A stretch of 64,000 nucleotides of DNA from Persea americana (GCA_029852735.1 CM056813.1:45715682-45779681); one strand, 5' to 3'. Counted from the first letter of the stretch, positions 33,419-46,300 are shown. Made by a program: numbers and translations. The notes: generated by a model not told the origin, from the letters alone.

Positions 33419-35005
33419 TGTTAGTTTTATGGTCTCGATCCATTAAGATTGATGAAATAAATTGATTAATTTCTTTATTTATCAATATATTCATGCTTTC
33501 CTTTCATAAGATGAATGGTGTTTTACTATTTATTTGCACATAACTAATACGAATGACATGATGGTTCATGAAATGAACTGGAGTCTATAAGTATACTAGA
33601 TGCAATACATGTGTATGGATGAGATCGACATACGAGAGACATGTATAGCAAATCTCATACTTGAATATCTTCACAACCAGTGATGAGACTGGACATCTCA
33701 TCTGACAAGGTTGCAGTACTCTGATTACTATGCGATAGTGTGATTTTGTCTCGATCATCAGAATGTAAGATTCTGAATCATGGTGCTGGTACATTGGATG
33801 TATTAAAGGATAATGAGAAGCACCTTATAAACACTGTCTTTACTTTAAGGTATGCTCTCTTAATTCCCTAGCAATAGGCTCTCAATCCTGAGACATTAAT
33901 AATCTCAAGTTTCTACCTATTCATTTGCTTTGAGTCACCAATGAGTGAGGCCAATTGTAGGTCAACACCTCAGTGATTTAGATACGTGGTAGTGGAGCTG
34001 TGGGAACATTCGATGGTCAAGATAGAATCTATCTTTAATATCTCCTTGTGCCAATTAATGGATTTATCATTGGTAAGTGCGCATCCATTCCAATTAAGAG
34101 TTAATTGGATCGGTACCAAATGATCATTATAATTGGGGCTCAACGGATATGGATCTAAGTTTGGAAGACAGGTCCAATTGATCCATGGATATTGATGGAG
34201 GGGCCTACTTGTGGACATTGGGAAGTTTAGGGTCTTCATATAATTTATTCCTAAGACTGGAGTTCAATTGCATTTATTTAGTGAAGTTATTTGTAATTAA
34301 CGCGGACCCGGATTGCACATGAGATATGGGGTCGCGGTGTCCTAGTTGGAGCCAGCTTTCTATGGAATCCCTAGTGGTCCCCACGCTAGCCCAAAATTGG
34401 ATCTTTACTAATTCTATTTGAACTTAAAAAGGAAAGCTACTATTTCTATTTGAAGTAAGACTTCTAATAGTGGTAATAGTAGGAACAAAGGGTTACTAAT
34501 TATTATGGAAGTTGGACTTCTGATAATAAACAAAGAGAGAAGGTTGAAAAACTATAAAAGGGAGAGAAGGGAACCCCTTGGACGTCCATGCTTATTTCAA
34601 GAGGAGATTCACGGCCATGAACCCTAAGTGCAAGAGTTGCACTCCTTCTCCTTCCCCTCTCTCTCTTGAGGAAAGAGATCTGAAGCGGGTCATAGCGTGG
34701 AAGACGATTAGGCATTGGAGATTCTGATTTTGGAAGAGCTCTTCATCAAAGAGTTAAATCAAGTTCTCCATTAGAGCACAACCGAGCTCCATAGGTATTT
34801 TCTACTCCTTGTATGTTGTGGAATTTCGTGGTTGCATGTTTACTGCTGTTTCTATCTTCTAGATAAAGTTTATTACTGTACATGATCATGAGAAATAGGA
34901 CATGGATCCTGGATTGGGTTTTGTAGCCTTCTGGATAGATGATCACCGCATCAAGTTGGTCAAAAGTTTTTGAAACCTATCCTAGAGGCCCACCTATTTC
35001 CAACA
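33419..35005 (+). repeat. 3' LTR of copia element C
   Basis: It is 1,587 bp long, TGTTAG to CAACA, followed by target duplication GCCAC. Compared with the 5' LTR it lacks about 68 bp between two TCTCTCTT copies (16110-16117 and 16178-16185 in the 5' LTR), and scattered substitutions separate the pair. Its TATA box is at 34553-34559. Confidence 0.9.
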
Positions 35006-36724
35006 GCCACATCCTACTACAAACAGGCAATGCTGCTTCAAGCATCAAATCTTGCCAGAATCAAACAAAAAATGCAAGATCTTTCAAAAGAGCCAAAAGA
35101 AGGGTACACATGAGGTTTCGAGCTATTTCAACACCATTTGACCTAACTTCACTCCTCCAGCGGCTGGAGCTCCTGGCGGCGACAGTGTTGAAGATATCAA
35201 ATATTTGATCAGAGCCTACGGATAGTCTCAAAATACCTCCAAAAGGCTCCACGTCAAATTTCAAGTCAAACTGACACTGTTTGATCCTCCATTAACTCTC
35301 GAGTAGCAAAATCAAGCCTCTAGGCGGCGAGAACCACCGAGGCCATCACTCATCAAACAAAGCACATAGGTGGCTTCTACATGCTTCCAAAGGGCAACAT
35401 GTCAAATTTTAGGTCATTCCGACAACGTTTGACCTAACTTTGACACTCGGAAGCAAAATCAGGCCTCCCGGTAGCGGGGCTCCCTGGGACCATGGTATCC
35501 AAATCGGAGCTAATGGAACATCTCAAAATGATTCCAATAGGCTCCCTGTCAAATTCCAGGTCAATCGGACATTGGTTGGCCATATATCAAAACTTGACAT
35601 TTTCTTAGCGGCGAAATCAAGGCTAGCAGCGACGGGACCCCAAACGGCTTCAAAACTCAAACAAAAGTCTATTGTTATTCCTATCTATTGCTTAGGAAGC
35701 TTCACCTCAAATTTCAGGTCATTCCAACATCGTTTGACCTAGTTTTGATTCTTGACGGAAAATCGGCATACTCCGCACATCCCGGTCTTCGGCTTTTTCA
35801 GAAAATCAGAGACTTTTGCACTCTTATATGCAAGGATTCTCATCAAGTTTTCTCCCGGAAAATCAAGCCAAAACATGTACAAAAATATCAGAAAAAATAT
35901 CGAAAAAAAGAAAAAGAATCGAAAAAACTGCAAAAAAGGCCAAAAGGCGACGACCAAAGGGACAAAAGTCCCCATGGTGGCTGCCGGAGACATTGGCCCA
36001 GGGTCGCCGCATGGTCGTCGATGACCATGGAAATCCGGGTCGCCTGATTTTCTCCGAAAGGGTCATTTTTCCGTCCCTATTCGAGTTTCGAGTTGTTTGG
36101 CCCTTGTGATTTTTCCAAAATCTGATTTTTTGAGCATGATATCCGTCGATCTTCGTAATATCACGGATCCTCTATCGAAATCATGGAATCATCATCCAAC
36201 GCTTCAAAGTCGCCAATCGGCTGACCAAGAAAGCACACTTTCTACTAGACCGATTGTGAAATCAACTGGACAGATGTTGCTGGCCCATTGGTGTCAACCA
36301 ATGTCTGATGTTGTATCGCCATCCGACATCAAACAACATGTGGATCCATCGGCGATCATCGCAAGAAGAATTCCAAAAGACGCTGCGTAGCCCGCAACTT
36401 TTTAAGCGACTTGGCGACCACTTAATGCTATTAATTAACCCGTTTATGGCAACTTATTGCAATCATTAACTCATTATTTTGGACAGACCAATCAGAAGCG
36501 AACAAATGGGTGTTACAAGTCAAAGGACTCATGGCATTTAAACCATGAAACTCCTCCCATGATGGAGATTAAAAGCAATTAAAAGCTCTTAATTCTTCAC
36601 CATCCAATCAAAAGCCAAGGAAAATGAGTAACAGAATAAATGAATTAAAACTTGTAACTCCTCCCTTTATGTGGCTTTAAGACAATTAAAGCCCATAAAC
36701 CCTCCAAAATGGCTACCAAAAGCC

Positions 36725-36733
36725 TATAAATAG
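36725..36733 (+). promoter_or_regulatory. TATA box of element A LTR
   Basis: TATAAATAG is preserved in the inverted LTR of B (about 50696-50705). The position, about two thirds into the LTR, is typical of the U3/R boundary. Confidence 0.6.
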
Positions 36734-37224
36734 GAGAGCATTCCAAGAAGAATGGTTCGGGAAAAATCGATCAGAAAAGTTCAGAAAAATCAGAAAATCC
36801 AGAACTTCTGTAACTGTTGCAACAATTTCCTCTCCTTTGAAGAAACTTTGCTGCAACTAACACCATAAGGTGATCGAAGTCCCTTGGGGGGCCACCCCTC
36901 CAAAGTCCCCTCTCCTTCTATCCAACATGGCCTAGATGTGGCTCTTTAGCCCGTCTACTCATTTTTTTATTGGATATAGGACCTCCCCTTGGTCTTTATC
37001 CTCTAAAAATCTGAGGTCCAAGTCAAGCCAAGTGAATCAAAGCATCATGTGCTCTCATCTGAAGGACGATAGCGGAGTCCATACATGACTCGTGACCGTC
37101 GATCTGAATGAGTCCCCACAATCTCTTGAGTAGTTGGATTCCATTTCTTACTTTTCTGTTGTATTTTGTATTTTTTAAAGAGACAAAATAAATCACAATT
37201 CTTATCTTTCATTATTGATGAGAT

Positions 37225-37340
37225 TTGTAAATCGCCTTTCACGGCAAAATCGCTTCCTACGGCGCAATATCACCTTCTACGGCACAAAACTGCCTTTCAC
37301 GGCAACCGAAAGAAAATTGCCTCTCACGGCATTCAAAATC
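37225..37340 (+). repeat. Short CGGCAnnn...CGCCTTTCACGGC repeats in element A LTR
   Basis: CGCCTTTCACGGCA, CTTCCTACGGCGC, CTTCTACGGCAC, GCCTTTCACGGCA and GCCTCTCACGGCA follow each other at roughly 18-25 bp intervals. The inverted version lies at 50130-50215 in B. Each unit is a weak GCC...GGC hairpin. Confidence 0.65.
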
Positions 37341-37559
37341 TTTGTTTCTTTTCTTAAAAATATGTGTACAATGGAAAGTTAGAAAAAAGATTGATTTCCT
37401 TTCTACTTGTGAAGGTGGATCTCCATATCACTATTTCTAAATTCCAAGTAAAATAGAAAATCTGGCATACCCGTACAAAAAAAATGTTGATGCCCGCTTT
37501 TCGTTCGCCGGACCCCGGCAGACCTGGGGCAGAGGAAGGCAAGAGTCGGGTCCATCAAG

Positions 37560-37577
37560 TTGGCACACCCAGTGGGA
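37560..37577 (+). promoter_or_regulatory. Primer binding site of element A
   Basis: TTGGCACACCCAGTGGGA lies two bases after the LTR end. This form (TTGGCAC.CCCAGTGGGA) is common in plant Tat-group gypsy elements. The matching tRNA was not verified. Confidence 0.75.
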
Positions 37578-38639
37578 CTCGTTCATTTGAGAACTTGATG
37601 TTTAGATTCTTTGGCTCCTTTCTAGTTGGTGGCCTATGTTGAATCTTGCATCTAAAAAAAATACATGAGATGGGATTCTTGGGAATTTCTTTCTTTAAAG
37701 TTTATTTCCAGTCTTTCTTTTTTCAAAATTTTTTTTCTCTCTTTTGGATTCAAATTGGAGAAACTTTGGTTCTTTCCTTTTCGGACAAGTGGATTCAAAG
37801 TGGATTCAAGAAAAGCCTTGTCCAGAGTGTGGCGGCAGCTAGACTGTCTACTAAAGTAATACTACCCTTACCAGGGGGCTGATCTGTCTATTAAAGTTTC
37901 ATAAGACTGAATTGGAGACCTATGTGTACTCTACAAAAAAATCTTCAAAAAAGTAAAACCTTCTGTCATTTTTTAGTTCAGATTTGAGAAATTATGGTTC
38001 CTTCCTTTTTGGATTCATTGCTCGCAGAAATGTTTGAGCCTGTTTTCGGATTGGAATACCATTTGGTCTCTTAGATGGACTTGATTTTGACCTTTTAAAA
38101 AAAAAACTTCCGTCAGTTTTGGGTCCACATTCGAGAAATTTTGGTTCCTTCCCTCTCGAACTCAATGCTCGCAGAAATGTTTGAGCCTGTGTTCGGATTG
38201 GGATACCATTTGCTCTCCTTTATGAATCCAATTTGGACCTTTCAAAAATCCCATCTCGTGTCCATTCCAAGGATGCGATTTGCAATATTTGTGCCTAGCG
38301 GTGTTCGTACACCCTTTCAGGTCTACTGTATTTGCGACCGACACATTTGTAACTCCAACCTTATATCATCTTACCTCGAGTGAGCCTCGCTTCTTGGTAA
38401 TTTGAATTAAGGTTTACAATTGCTTCTAGCAATCACTGGAACGCTCACTCTGAGCCTACTATGCTTGTGTTTAAAACAATTGTACCCTCTATGGCTTTTT
38501 GCCTTATTCATTATGTGTAGGCCGGACCATGCCCCCTGAGCGATTTGAAAAAATAAAACCATAGTATTCTTCATTTATGATCATATTCTTGTAATTACTA
38601 ATGGATGTGCTCTTGTTATAGAAGTTTTCCAAACTAACA
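37578..38639 (+). other. Leader of element A between PBS and gag
   Basis: No ORF is convincing. A segment of about 120 bp around 37990-38110 (AATTATGGTTCCTTCC... CTCGCAGAAATGTTTGAGCC) is repeated at about 38130-38240, a local tandem duplication. Confidence 0.55.
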
Positions 38640-40601
38640 ATGGAAGCTTCATTGACCATCACTTTTGATGAGAACAAGTACCAGCTTATGCTTCAAGAGA
38701 AGCAAAACAAGCGCACTCACAAGCGCCCTGCCAACTGTCGAAGCGTTATCTCCCTCGGCAACTCACAAAACACTGGGTCAACCTCTACTCCTCAGACTAT
38801 CGTCTTCGGGTCGCTAGGACCATTCCCACTTCCCGTAGAAGAAACTGAACCTGCCAAGAAGCAGAAAACCGCCCCTGAACATGTCACTGCCATGATATCA
38901 AGGGCAATCATAAAAAGTCCTGAAGCCTGCGACAACCCCACAAAGCCTCAGCTTGCAAGAGACCAGGTCTGTCCCAAGACTTGGTCCCCGAGACCTTCAC
39001 CAAAACAAAGGAGGTCACGAACATCTACAAAGCCAGCATACCTAGCCCCTCTTAAGGAGAATCGGTTTTATCCTCTCTCTTACATGAAAGAGGAGAAAGC
39101 TACCCTCCGCCAAACAACAAAATCAAGTCAGCATGAGCCTACTTGCTCCTACAAGCCAAAAATTAGATCATGCATCACCAGGCCTCTACAAGAACCTGCC
39201 AAGGCCTGCTCTCCTGCAGCTCGACCCTTCATCTCAACAGGGGCCGAACTTACAAAATTCAAAGCCTCGCTGCGACAGGCAGAGGACCATGTCTAGATCC
39301 TATCCATGCCAAGCTTCAAGGAAGACAAGCATGGCTGTTCCGCATGAAGGACTATGTCCTTTATTGCTAGAGCACAGCCAGAGCTAACTGAAGCTCAAAT
39401 TGCTCGCCGCATACGTCACCGCGCGGCATATCGACATAAGAGACTAGAGAAGCAAAGAATCCAACATTCTACCCTTCAAGTCTCTCAAAAATGGGTCGAG
39501 AAAGAAAAATCCGACCAAGTTGCTACTATCCATATGGCAGGCAAAACCAAAAGACACCATAAGTCAGCAACCAAAATTCATGTCAGACTGTCGGTTACTC
39601 GCAGCGTCTCTCGGACACGAAGACATCAGGAGGACTCCCCACTCTTTCAAGTTAAGGACTCCAAAGTGACCACTCCTCGGGCTCTTCATCCAAAAGAATG
39701 AGCTCCAACTCAGTCATCAAGACGGTTTCATCATTCGACTCTCGAAGGGTGAATGTCCTGGTCACAAACTCTGAAAAACCTTCACAGCACGATGACGTGG
39801 CTCTACGCATCTAGTAGCTGGAGCAAGGACAGCAGAGAATAGAGGTTTTAATGGAAAACCCCCTTCTCACTTTCCAACATCTGCCAAATAATGAAGTCCT
39901 TCTAAATGATCAAGCAAATGGAGGAGAATATGAGTCACGCGCCCTTACCAAAAAAGGACGTTGACGATATCCTCGCTAAAGCAAAAGAAGAGGATACACT
40001 AAAGGAGCATGGAATCAAGCCACCATATCCCTTATGGATGGACTCGGTTCCATTCCCTGCAAAATTCAAGCAACCTACTTTCCAAACATATATGGGGAAA
40101 GGTTCAGCCAGACAGCATGTCATCCACTTCAAAATCTTGATGGGAGCTATTGCGGATCAAGATGCTCTCAATATCCGTCTCTTTGTAAGTACCCTAAAAG
40201 GTACTGCCTTTGATTGGTACTCTACTCTGCCAGAAGATTCCATTCAAAACTGGACTATGCTAGAGACATGCTTCCTGAACCACTTCAAAGGTGAGGATCA
40301 TCCTGTTACTATGGCTCAGCTCTGCAGCCTAAAACGGGGAGAGAATAAGTCAACGTACGACTTCATTCACGAGTGGAAGGCAATTGCATACAAATGCTCA
40401 GATGTGCTGCCACAGGCGTCGCTGGTCGACATTTGTCGTAACAACATGAGAGCAAGGATCCGCTTCATCATCATCGGCAACAAATCAAAAAATCTAAGAG
40501 AACTCCTAGAAGCATCCATGGAGGCTAAAACGGTGATCAAAGAAAAAGGAGGTTCTTCATGTGCAAACCAAGTCAACTCCTCAGCCGCTAAAGAAAGTTG
40601 A
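38640..40601 (+). pseudogene. Gag of element A
   Basis: One frame begins ATGGAAGCTTCATTG and is broken by stops at 39294 and several between 39700 and 39905. The N-terminal third is basic and Ser/Pro-rich. The capsid core at about 39990-40540 has YPLWMDSVPFPAKFKQPTF, GTAFDWYSTL, MLETCFLNHF, LCSLKRGENKSTYDFIHEW and an ARIRFIIIGNKSKNLREL block, the retrotransposon gag pattern. It is homologous to the minus-strand gag of B. Confidence 0.8.
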
Positions 40602-42720
40602 AAACAAAGCTGTGGGTAAGAGACCTTAACTCTCTAATGCCTTCAAAGAACGAGTAGAGAAGAAATACCTGTTCGATGAAGATATTGAAGAAATCTTTGG
40701 GGCTCTCTTGGCAAATGGGAAACTCACCTTGCTTGACCCCAAAAGACCGGGAGATGTTGGCAAAACCAACGATCCTCGGTATTGTCCATATCACCAGATG
40801 GTCTCGCATCCACTTAATCAATACTTCATTGTGAGAGAGAAGATCAACGAGATATGGAAAAACGGAGTCATCACTTTTGACAAAAACTATGGGTCTACCT
40901 CCGTCAACATGGTGTCATGTGGACAAACATCAAAATCACCGAAGGAGAAGGTCACTACTTCCTTCAAGGTGATAAAAATGACTCAAATGTCCTAAGAGTT
41001 GGTTCCTTATCCAACACCCGACGAACAACCCATATGGGTGCGTCCCGATCACCTTGAAGATGAAAATTGAGAGATCGTCAAAATAAAGCCGACTGCTAAA
41101 CAACGAAGACAAGCCATGAGAAAACTCCGTAAACTTAGACAGCAGGAGAAAGCTCAACCAAAACAAGAAGCCCCTGAAAAGGCAGAGACCTCCTTTACTA
41201 CTTCACTGGGTGCAACAGAAGACTCCCTTTCCAAGACTCCAAGGGCGGCAAGAAAATTCACCCTTGGTGATTTCATGCTACCACAGCTAAGAAATGAAAC
41301 TACACCTAAGAAATGAGACTACACCGGGTGCATCATACTCTTGCAACTCGGTAATTCGATTCTCCATGGATGGATACGAGTCCAGTGACACCGCCAGTGA
41401 CACCGATGAGTGGGAAGAATCCCTTAAAACAGGAGAATACCTCTTCGACGAAGAATGGATTCCTGAATCTTGCCTTATGCCAGTAATCTGGTATAACCCC
41501 TTCAACCACAAGGATCCTGGTTTGATGATGAAGAAGACCAAGAGGCTGTTAAAAAAAATGATATCAACCCAGCACCCACCAATGCTCTAGTGGAACCTAA
41601 CAATGTTAAACCACAAGGGGCAGATGACGAAGAAGACTTGGCTCTTATGCCCGATCCCGCAGAATATGCAATGATCTCGCAGCATCTGGCCATAGAGCAG
41701 GATCGCCTAAATGAGCTTCGTCCAGAACTGAAGGTCCCAGAAAATCTACAAACATCTCCTCTGGTAACCCCAGAAAATGAATAAAGTTGCTGAATCGATG
41801 ATCCTCTTACATATGAGGACGAGTCCAAATCCCAGCGGTCCATTCTTAGGGCATCTCCTATTGCTTGCAATGCTATAGTTCGAGATGATAGTTCCTCTGA
41901 AGCTTCATCTGCTGAGGCTGCGGACTCTCAGACTACGTCTGGTAGCATATCTTCTGAAGCTACATCTTCTCGGGTGACTTCTACTGAGATATCATCTTCT
42001 CGGCCTTCGTCTCCTGAAATTGTGACATCAGAATTCAAGCCACTTTCGACTGATCACCATGAAAAAGCTCCGGCCGATGACGTCTTCAAAGAAAACCCGG
42101 TCAATTGGTCTTAGATACCCGACCTCATAGGTGATGTCTGGACTGATGAAATACTCAACAAAGAAGAAAAGTTGCTGGATGCTGTTCATGACTTGTTCTT
42201 GAAAAATGCTCCATGCAATGCAATAACTGAAGACGACAATGGTGCTGCGGAAATGTTTTTAGCAAATGAGAAGGATCAACCCCTTGATCCCGAGGGTGAT
42301 CTTCCAAACGAAGAACCTTCTCCAGTAGCTCTTGAGGTTGGTAAAGGTACCCGCTCTGGCTGGGATTACCGCAAGAATTACAACCAATCTTCTTCTTGTT
42401 AAGTAAATCCTTTGGGAAAACAAGCTGTAAACGCCCCAAGTGGCAACAATAATGAAAATGTAGGCCCTAAGGAGGCTCTCAAGTAAGACTTGATTGAGCA
42501 CTTCAAACACATACTTACACAACTGCACATCCTAGACTTATTTCGAATGTCACCACAAACTCGTGATAGTCTCATTTCAGAACTGTAAATGCTGAATGCG
42601 GATGTTGACAAACATGCCCCACAAGTCCTGCAAATTGAAATGGACTATAGGGTCAAAAAATTAAATACTTCATCAAAGGAAGAAAAAAATAAAACTGAGG
42701 GATCTTAAATTGAATGCCTC
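40602..42720 (+). pseudogene. Gag C-terminus and linker of element A (zinc-knuckle-like, acidic and Ser-rich)
   Basis: A knuckle-like RYCPYHQMVSHPLNQYF lies near 40779; the B copy has Cys (NQCF) where A has Tyr. Basic RRQAMRKLRKLRQQ and a conserved acidic stretch (DTASDTDEWEESLKTGEYL, about 41390) follow. Further on, a Ser/Thr/Glu-rich region (41880-42020) repeats TCTGAAGCTTCATCT-like units. A 19-bp duplication at 41287-41324 and several stops break the frame. B encodes the same layout at 62.5-64.0 kb. Confidence 0.7.
41287..41324 (+). repeat. 19-bp tandem duplication in element A gag region
   Basis: CTAAGAAATGAAACTACAC is repeated with one change immediately after itself. The homologous place in B (about 63445-63480) has a single copy, so the duplication is private to A and shifts its frame. 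Confidence 0.8.
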
Positions 42721-43457
42721 TCGGTCCAAAAAGTAGCAAGTGTAACCATCGCCTTTGATAAGGAAGACCTCATGCTAGGTGAGACAAAGCACAACCGACC
42801 CCTGTACTTCATAGGGTATATCAAAGAGATGCCAATACACAGAGTCCAGATCGACCCAGGTTCTGCACTCAACCTCATCTCTACTTCAACACTTGAAGAG
42901 CTGGGTATTCCACCTAGCAAGCTGAGTCACACGTCTGTGTCCATCTTTGGATACAATGGGAGAACTCAAAGGCCTATCGGCAAGATCAGGTTCAAGTTGT
43001 AAATCGGTGATCTTATCTTTGAAGTCACCGTGTATGCAATAAAGACCCCTTCATGCTACAACATCATTCTCAGACGCCCCTGGATACACGAGAATGGTGT
43101 TGTCCCTTCAACTCTACATCAGTGCATTAAGTTCGTTGGCGACGATGGCTTGATACATCGAGTGCTTGCAGACAAAAAGCCCTTCAAACGCAAAGACGTC
43201 CATTTTGCAGATGCTCAGATGTACAAGGATGAAAAGGAAGAAAATGAGGAAGAAACAACATCTTTTGCCTGCAATCTCCAAAAAGATAAAGGCAAGGCTC
43301 CTCAGCAATCATCGGAAGAAAACAAATTTTCCAGCAAATCCGAAGAGAGCATTCCATCTTCCTCCGTTGTCTCCTTTAAATCTTCCAAGCCTTTGGTAAT
43401 CACCACCAAAGCAAAGAAGACAAAACAAAAGACTGGGGTAAGTTCGTTGTCTCCTTT
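42721..43457 (+). pseudogene. Aspartic protease region of element A
   Basis: RVQIDPGSALNLISTSTLEE (about 42843) is the active-site loop, with DPGS instead of the usual D(T/S)G. IFGYNGRTQRPIGKI and a WIHENGVVPSTLHQCIKF block (about 43084) follow, as in Tat-group proteases. A stop at about 43000 splits it. An acidic/Lys-rich linker (KDEKEENEEETT) ends the segment. B has a deletion here and lacks this domain. Confidence 0.75.
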
Positions 43458-44071
43458 GTGTCTATCATGCAAGACACGGATTCAAATTCAGAGTCAGAAG
43501 ACGATACATCGTCAAGCCAAGCTGATAATCAGCAAGTTCAGCATGCTCTCACTCCATTGGAGACACCTGCCGACGTAGAAGACCTCAGGGCTACTTCCTT
43601 CATCATTCCGGCAACTTCCGTAGAAGAAAAGCCAGTCTTCTTCCACGGATTGGAAGCTTCTTCATCAAATTCTTTGCTTGAACCTTTCCAAAATAAAGGT
43701 ATGCCTCAACTATCCCTGTATAGTCCAATGGCACAAGCTATCATGAAGAAAATGAGCTATGACGCTCAAAATCCAATCGGTTTGGGAGGTGGCTGTGGTA
43801 TTCTCACGCCATTGGGACCCACCTTGACCAAAAGCCAACTGGAAGATTGGAAACTCCATCATCATATAGACAAGTCTTCATACGGGTTAGGGTACGATCC
43901 TGACACTCCTCTGAGACACTTGACACAAAGGCTACAAAGTCGTTTCGCCAACCAAGCCTTAACATCTCGGATTGTTGAAGACATTTCGCTGGATATCTCT
44001 TTGAAGAGTCACCCGTCAAAGATCCAGGAAGCTCATCCAATTGGTACGATTTCTCCGATGATGAAAAGGAA
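43458..44071 (+). pseudogene. G-patch-containing segment of element A
   Basis: The frame encodes SPMAQAIMKKMSYDAQNPIG followed by LGGGCGI and TPLG (43725-43815). The spacing of hydrophobic and glycine residues matches a G-patch, though it is more degenerate than in D. It sits between protease and RT, the same place as in D. Confidence 0.6.
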
Positions 44072-45620
44072 TTGTCCAATGACACAGACATACGATTTTC
44101 TGACCCAGAAGAACCATTGTTTCCAAAAGAAGTGCCTTACTTCGACCCAGTTTCTATAAGTGATTGGGACCATCTCATAGCAAGCCTTGAGAAAAGTGCT
44201 GATCAAGAAGACTTATGGACAAAAGCAGAGCCTTGGTCTGAAAATGCCCTTGAAACTCCAGAAGGTCTTGTTGAGTTGGAAGCCTCCGAAAATACTGTAG
44301 AGGAACCACCTTCAAACCTTCCAACGAAAGATCATGTTCAAAAGATAGACTTGGGAACACCAGACAACCCACGTCCTATATTCATAAGTAAGAATATAAA
44401 GGATGATGAGTTACCCGAGTATATCACTTTTCTTCGTGAGTTCGTTGATTGTTTTGCATGGTCTTATGCTGAAATGCCTGGCTTAGACCCCAAAATAGCA
44501 GTCCACAAACTCAACTTGCAAAAAGATATCAAGCCTATTAAACAAGGCCAAAAAAGATTCCGTCTTGGCGTGATGGACAAAATTGAACAAGAAGTTTAGA
44601 AACTCAAAAGCGTTGGCTTCAATCCGCAAGGAACAGCATCCTAAATGGTTGGCCAACATCGTCCCCATGACAAAGAAAAATGGGCAAATTAGAGTCTAAA
44701 GATGAATTCCCGCTCCCCATACCGGAGGTAATGATTGACAACACCTACGAATTCAAGTGAATAACTTTCATGGATGGCTTCTCTAGCTACAATCAGATAA
44801 AGATGCATCCGGAAGATGAAAGGCACACTTCATTTCGGACCCCATTCAGCTTGTATTGCTACACTGTCATGCCATTTGGTCTGAAAAATGCCGGTGCAAC
44901 ATATCAAAGGGTTATGATGAAGATATTTCAAGATATGTAGCACAAGACGGTCGAATGTTATGTTGACGACCTCGCCTTCAAAAGTCGAAGAAAAGAAGAC
45001 CATCTCGAAGATCTTTGTGAAGTCTTCCTCCGACTTCGCAAACACAAACTGCGAATGAATCCCCTCAAATGCTTCTTCGGTGTTTCATCGGGTAAGTTCC
45101 TCGGATTCATAGTTCGGAAAGCTGGAATAGAACTTGACCCCATTAAAGTCAAGGCTATCCTAGAAATGCCGTCTCCAAGAACCCTAAGAGAACTAAAAGG
45201 GCTTCAAGGAAGATTGGCATACATCCAACGGTTTATTTCCAGCTTATCAGAAAAGTGCCATCCATTCTCTCGGTTGATGAAGAAAGGTATGAACTTTGTT
45301 TTGGATGCTGAATGTGAAGCTGCATTTCAAGACATCAAGTCATACCTGACCAAAGCTCCAGTGTTGGCTGCCCCCACAACTGAAAAACCATTCATCTTGT
45401 ACACAAGGGCTCTCGACTATTCTCTGGGTGCTCTACTTGCACAAGAAAACGACGAGGGAAAAGAAGTTGTTCTATATTACCTCAGCCGCATGTTGCTAGG
45501 TACAGAGCATCACTACTCTCCAGTCGAAAAAGAATGCCTAGCAGTGATGTTTGATGTACAAAAGCTACGTCACTATTTGCTGTCCAACACAGTATACCTG
45601 ATATCAAGGACCTCTTAAAG
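44072..45620 (+). pseudogene. Reverse transcriptase and RNase H of element A
   Basis: Motifs in order: IDLGTPDNPRPIFIS (about 44345), FAWSYAEMPGLDP (about 44455), a broken WLANIVPMTKKNGQI, then DEFPLPIPEVMIDN, FMDGFSSYNQIKM, MPFGLKNAGATYQR (about 44870) and CYVDDLAFKS (about 44955). RNase H follows (KCFFGVSSGKFLGF, VLYYLSRMLLGTEHHYS, CLAVMFDVQKLRHYLL). Near 44690 the segment joining motifs I and II is deleted, and stops occur at 44599, 44643 and 44937. Inactive. Confidence 0.85.
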
Positions 45621-46300
45621 GTCCTTATCACAAACGCAGGTTCTCTCAATGACCAACTGGCAAAATGGTCTATCCCTTTGTCACAGTTTGACATTAGATA
45701 TGTACCACAAAAAGCAATCAAATGCCAAGTTCTAGTAGACTTTCTCGCAGAGCATCCACAGCCTAAGGATTCTCCGCTCAGGGATGATCTCCCAGACAAG
45801 CCTGTCTACAACGTGGAGACTTCCTCATCAGATGCTTCTTGGGACATGTACTTCGACGGTACAACCAGGACAAATGAAAAAGAAAAGCTGATATCGGGAA
45901 TTGGCATTCTCTTTGTTAGCCCCGACAAATATATGATTCTACATGCATTCTCGCTACTGGAGCCATGTTCAAATAATGCAACTGAATACCAAGCCCTAAT
46001 TGTAGGATTAGAACTCGCCCTCGAATCCGGCATCACCATGCTGGAAGCCTTTGGAGACTCTCAGCTGATCGTCAATCAGATAAATCAGAAATTTGAAACC
46101 AGGAAGCCTGATCAGTTACCTTACTACAACAAGGCGCAATCGCTTCGTCAAAAGTTTGACATCTGTCACATCACCCATATCTGCAGAGGTGAAAACATCT
46201 GTGCAGATACCTTGGTTGGACTTACTGCATCTATGGCAATCCAAGAAGGAGAGAACATGCAAATTACAGTTTGTCAAAGAAGGATTCTCCCTCCTCTCAA
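45621..46300 (+). pseudogene. Second (archaeal-type) RNase H of element A
   Basis: Acidic catalytic set visible: MYFDGTTRTNEK (about 45846), TEYQALIVGLELAL, EAFGDSQLIVNQ and NICADTLVGLTASM (about 46195). It shares the fold signature with the D and B copies. The frame is open through 45678-46553, so this domain is largely intact, although RT upstream is not. Confidence 0.8.

Larger units (their letters stand above)
14868..35005 (+). mobile_element. Element C: Ty1-copia retrotransposon inserted in element A's 5' LTR
   Basis: Flanked by the 5-bp duplication GCCAC (14863-14867 and 35006-35010), it starts TGTTAG and ends CAACA. It carries two LTRs, a tRNA-Met-type PBS, gag, protease, integrase, the first part of RT, the last part of RNase H and a PPT, in copia order (integrase before RT). 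Its 20.1-kb length comes from the nested element D at 21088 to about 33013. The homologous LTR of B gives an uninterrupted empty site near 52336. Confidence 0.9.
35006..37557 (+). repeat. Element A 5' LTR, main part (right of the copia insertion)
   Basis: It begins with the right copy of GCCAC and ends at CCATCA before the PBS. It is the inverted counterpart of 49891-52336 on the other strand (for example ACATCCTACTACAAACAGGC near its start in both, one base differing in B). Without the copia insertion the LTR would be about 2.6 kb. It contains a TATA box at 36725 and, near 37230-37335, several CGGCA-bounded short repeats. Frames inside it are not genes. Confidence 0.85.

Noticed and set aside
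36097..36390. 97-codon frame in the element A LTR, and similar frames at 35.4-36.1 kb
   Set aside because: They lie inside an LTR; the matching LTR of B does not keep the frames open, and no domain is seen.
37665..37882. Phe-rich small frames after the element A PBS
   Set aside because: They come from T-rich leader sequence; no start context or similarity.
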